8,350 bases of DNA, taken from the NCBI GenBank assembly GCA_044349205.1, contig JBIKRJ010000102.1, forward strand, positions 1 to 8,350, in the 5' to 3' direction. Source of the DNA: UBA9547 sp044349205 (lineage in GTDB: Bacteria; Bacteroidota; Bacteroidia; Cytophagales; UBA9547). Below, one piece after another: positions 6,622 to 8,350 of this stretch. The notes below the pieces were generated by a model. It was given only the letters and a program-made list of their open reading frames with translations, ran no database searches and was not told the DNA's origin. Position 1 is the first letter of the stretch, and each line of letters starts with the position of its first letter. The translations under genes and the position numbers were made by a program.

Positions 6622-7776
6622 TCAAAACTGATTTTTATCGATAATTTCTATGGCGCGCTCCATCTGTTCGTCAATCGAATTTTTCAAACCGGATTCAGTT
6701 ATGTACACAAACTCATCGGGTTTTATGCCAGTTCGTTCTACAATGTTTCGATTGATATCCCAAGTTTTATTGTTCACCAAAGTATATTCGATACCGCAAG
6801 GCAAAGTGCGCTGCACAATAAAACTCGTTGCCCCAAAAGTATAATCTCCCACTAACTTTATTTGCTTGTTGTATGCTTTTACTTGGCGCATGGCCATGGT
6901 GGCATGTTCGGCAGCACTTACGGTAAAACGGTTAGTCAACACCACGACAGGCCCCAAGAATTTTGGCAACCTATTGTTGCCACCAACAGCAAACCGCAAT
7001 TCGGGACCGAAATTTTCGGGCAATGGCCCAACTTTTTCCCGATTGTATCCATAGGTGATTTCGAAAACCCCCAAAGGCAAAAAAACACTCATGGCATTCC
7101 ACATCACGCCCAAATTCCCTCCTTCATTCATTCTCAAATCCAATATCATCCCTTTAACCGTAGGATGCGTTGTGACAGCAGTACGAATCATATTTTCGAC
7201 GGAAGCGCTTGTCAAAAATGAAAGGATATTCACGTATAGAATGCCGTTGCCCTCTATTTTGCCATATATACAAATGGTATCGGTTTGGGCTGGCTTTACC
7301 ACATTGGGAGCAGTTACTACTTTGTAAGTTGAATTTTCGATATACAACTTGTTGATAGCAAGGTAATTTTTGTAGTAAAAACTTATTGCATCGGTTGAAG
7401 CCACTTTATTACCTGATTTATCGGCTCGAACCAACTTGTACAGATTGTCAATGGACTTTTCGTTTGAAAAATAGTTTTTCTTGTATGAAACGCTCAAATG
7501 GCCGTCGGAAAAACCACTCAGCATTTGGGTCATCACGGTAAACAATTGGTCGGTGGTGGTAGAGGGTGTGATCAAATTTCGATACACTTCGTACCGGCTT
7601 TTCCAATCAATTCCATCTTCTTGAAAATAGGGATAGCCATTGTGCAAATCGTTCCAAAAAATCTCAAAATTTCGTTCAGACTCACTTCTAGGGTCGGGTT
7701 TTATCAGCAGTTTTTTGCAAGACGCAAACACCAGCAAAATGAATAGTAATATGCAATACTGCTTTTTTGAAAACAT
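6622..7776 (-). CDS. S41-family (tricorn/C-terminal-processing type) peptidase lipoprotein
   Basis: Predicted cell-envelope serine peptidase, 384 residues. A short basic N-terminus and hydrophobic segment end in the lipobox VFASC, so C20 is the expected lipidated residue; lack of an obvious retention signal leaves membrane choice open. Residues about 34-100 resemble the tricorn C1-like N-terminal domain (FWNDLHNGYPYF, then SDGH with H93, the likely catalytic His). The S41 core covers about 178-360: GILYVNILSF, MILDLRMNEGGN (210-221), VVVLTNRFTVSAAE with nucleophile S287 and E290, GDYTFGA (310-316), and the closing TGIKPDEFVY (349-358). This is the Ser-His tricorn-like arrangement rather than the Ser-Lys dyad of CtpA. 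No PDZ domain is recognisable in residues 100-178. It starts 12 bases after the barrel-protein stop and is probably cotranscribed with it. Substrate unknown. Confidence 0.87.
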   Translation of the reverse strand: MFSKKQYCILLFILLVFASCKKLLIKPDPRSESERNFEIFWNDLHNGYPYFQEDGIDWKSRYEVYRNLITPSTTTDQLFTVMTQMLSGFSDGHLSVSYKKNYFSNEKSIDNLYKLVRADKSGNKVASTDAISFYYKNYLAINKLYIENSTYKVVTAPNVVKPAQTDTICIYGKIEGNGILYVNILSFLTSASVENMIRTAVTTHPTVKGMILDLRMNEGGNLGVMWNAMSVFLPLGVFEITYGYNREKVGPLPENFGPELRFAVGGNNRLPKFLGPVVVLTNRFTVSAAEHATMAMRQVKAYNKQIKLVGDYTFGATSFIVQRTLPCGIEYTLVNNKTWDINRNIVERTGIKPDEFVYITESGLKNSIDEQMERAIEIIDKNQF

Positions 7777-7788
7777 ATCGAAATCAGT

Positions 7789-8350
7789 CTAAAAATGGAA
7801 ATACAGCCCTATAAATCCTTGGCTGTAAGCCCATTGTTCTTTTTCTGGAAAATTCACTTGCAAATAACGGAAGGCATAGGTTGCCTTCAGACTAACTTTT
7901 TGTGACAAATGAAAACGATAATGCAAACGGCTATCGAAACCGAAAATATTTTTCACTACCGAATATTTTGCCTGGGTAACTGTAGTAGGGTCGGCCTGCG
8001 TGTTGGTCAAAGTACGCGCTGCTCTGCTAAGAATAGGTATTGAAACATCATATTCCAACTGATGTTTAGAGTTGAAGTTCCTTTCCAAACTACATACAAA
8101 ACCAGCCGATTGCACTATGTCGGTGAGCTTGTTCTTGTATTCAAACTGTATGAAATTTTTCTGAAATCGAGAAAATGAAAAATCGACACCCAAAAAGATA
8201 TTTATTTTCCGATTTTCCGTGTCCTTTATCAAATATAAAAGTGTGTAGTTGAGCATATAGGCTTTGGATTTCAAGGTACTAAAATCTAAACCGTCGGTTT
8301 CATTAGGAAAAAATTCGCCCAACTCGCCTTTGTAGGCGAAACCCTCGTTT
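7789..8350 (-). CDS. Outer-membrane beta-barrel-like protein, 5'-truncated by the window edge
   Basis: The frame is open to the right edge (residues NEGFAYKGELGEFF...), so the TTG at 8322 is not a credible start and the N-terminus lies outside. The visible 187 or so residues show repeated 8-12 residue stretches of alternating hydrophobic and polar residues separated by polar turns, for example INIFLGVDFSF, NFIQFEYKN, SAGFVCSLERNF, HQLEYDVSIPI, FDSRLHYRFHL, VSLKATYAFRYL and a last strand FIGLYFHF. The chain ends in Phe, the usual outer-membrane barrel C-terminal signature for BAM recognition. These traits suggest the C-terminal half of an outer-membrane barrel. I do not recognise a specific family, and no transport motif or TonB box is visible in this part. 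It is the first visible gene of the operon with the S41 lipoprotein and the aminotransferase. Confidence 0.6.
   Translation of the reverse strand, partial: NEGFAYKGELGEFFPNETDGLDFSTLKSKAYMLNYTLLYLIKDTENRKINIFLGVDFSFSRFQKNFIQFEYKNKLTDIVQSAGFVCSLERNFNSKHQLEYDVSIPILSRAARTLTNTQADPTTVTQAKYSVVKNIFGFDSRLHYRFHLSQKVSLKATYAFRYLQVNFPEKEQWAYSQGFIGLYFHF

Noticed and set aside
6862..7221. 119-residue plus-strand open frame inside the S41 gene
   Set aside because: It is His/Pro/Gln-rich with no motif, and it is fully antisense to the S41 catalytic core.
8314..8340. Hairpin TCGCCT-TTGT-AGGCGA with an alternative TTCGCC/GGCGAA pairing
   Set aside because: It lies inside the coding frame of the barrel protein near the window edge, has no T-tract, and is short enough to arise from codon choice.

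Overview
The window looks like chromosomal DNA of a Bacteroidota species (Cytophagia/Chitinophagia-like). The coding regions are of moderate to low GC. No Shine-Dalgarno-like sequence precedes the visible starts; the leaders are A-rich instead. Several gaps carry TAnnTTTG-type -7 elements, the Bacteroidota sigma-A signature. The gene content also fits: a DUF6364-type ribbon-helix-helix antitoxin, a tricorn-type S41 lipoprotein and an outer-membrane barrel. Coding density is very high, with no gene-free stretch longer than about 100 bases. No rRNA, tRNA, CRISPR array or insertion sequence was seen.

Left part (1-2460): the 3' three quarters of rnr (RNase R) enters from the left edge on the plus strand. 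Its stop overlaps by 4 bases the stop of a convergent minus-strand toxin-antitoxin pair: an RHH antitoxin followed, with an ATGA overlap, by a PIN-domain toxin. The short gap upstream of the antitoxin holds a TATTTTTG -7 box and a set of TTATACG half-sites about 22-23 bp apart, including a 16-bp perfect palindrome. This looks like an autoregulatory operator.

Middle (2452-5404): lpdA (dihydrolipoyl dehydrogenase, minus) diverges from a gene for an Anbu-type proteasome-like peptidase (plus). The two share a 101-bp intergenic region in which an 8-bp inverted repeat carries one -7-like element per arm. The Anbu start must be the ATG at 3954, because this puts the catalytic threonine directly after the initiator Met. 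A secreted YceI-family protein with its own promoter follows.

Right part (5457-8350): a compact minus-strand operon, in transcription order an outer-membrane beta-barrel-like protein (5' end outside the window), an S41 peptidase lipoprotein, and a YbdL-type methionine/aromatic aminotransferase, with gaps of 12 and 19 bases.

Most of the window is ordinary core metabolism. The parts most worth a second look are the PIN/RHH module with its phased operator and an unusual residue at a normally polar active-site position, and the Anbu peptidase without its customary ATP-grasp, alpha-E and transglutaminase-like partners. Nothing here is clearly a new multi-gene system.
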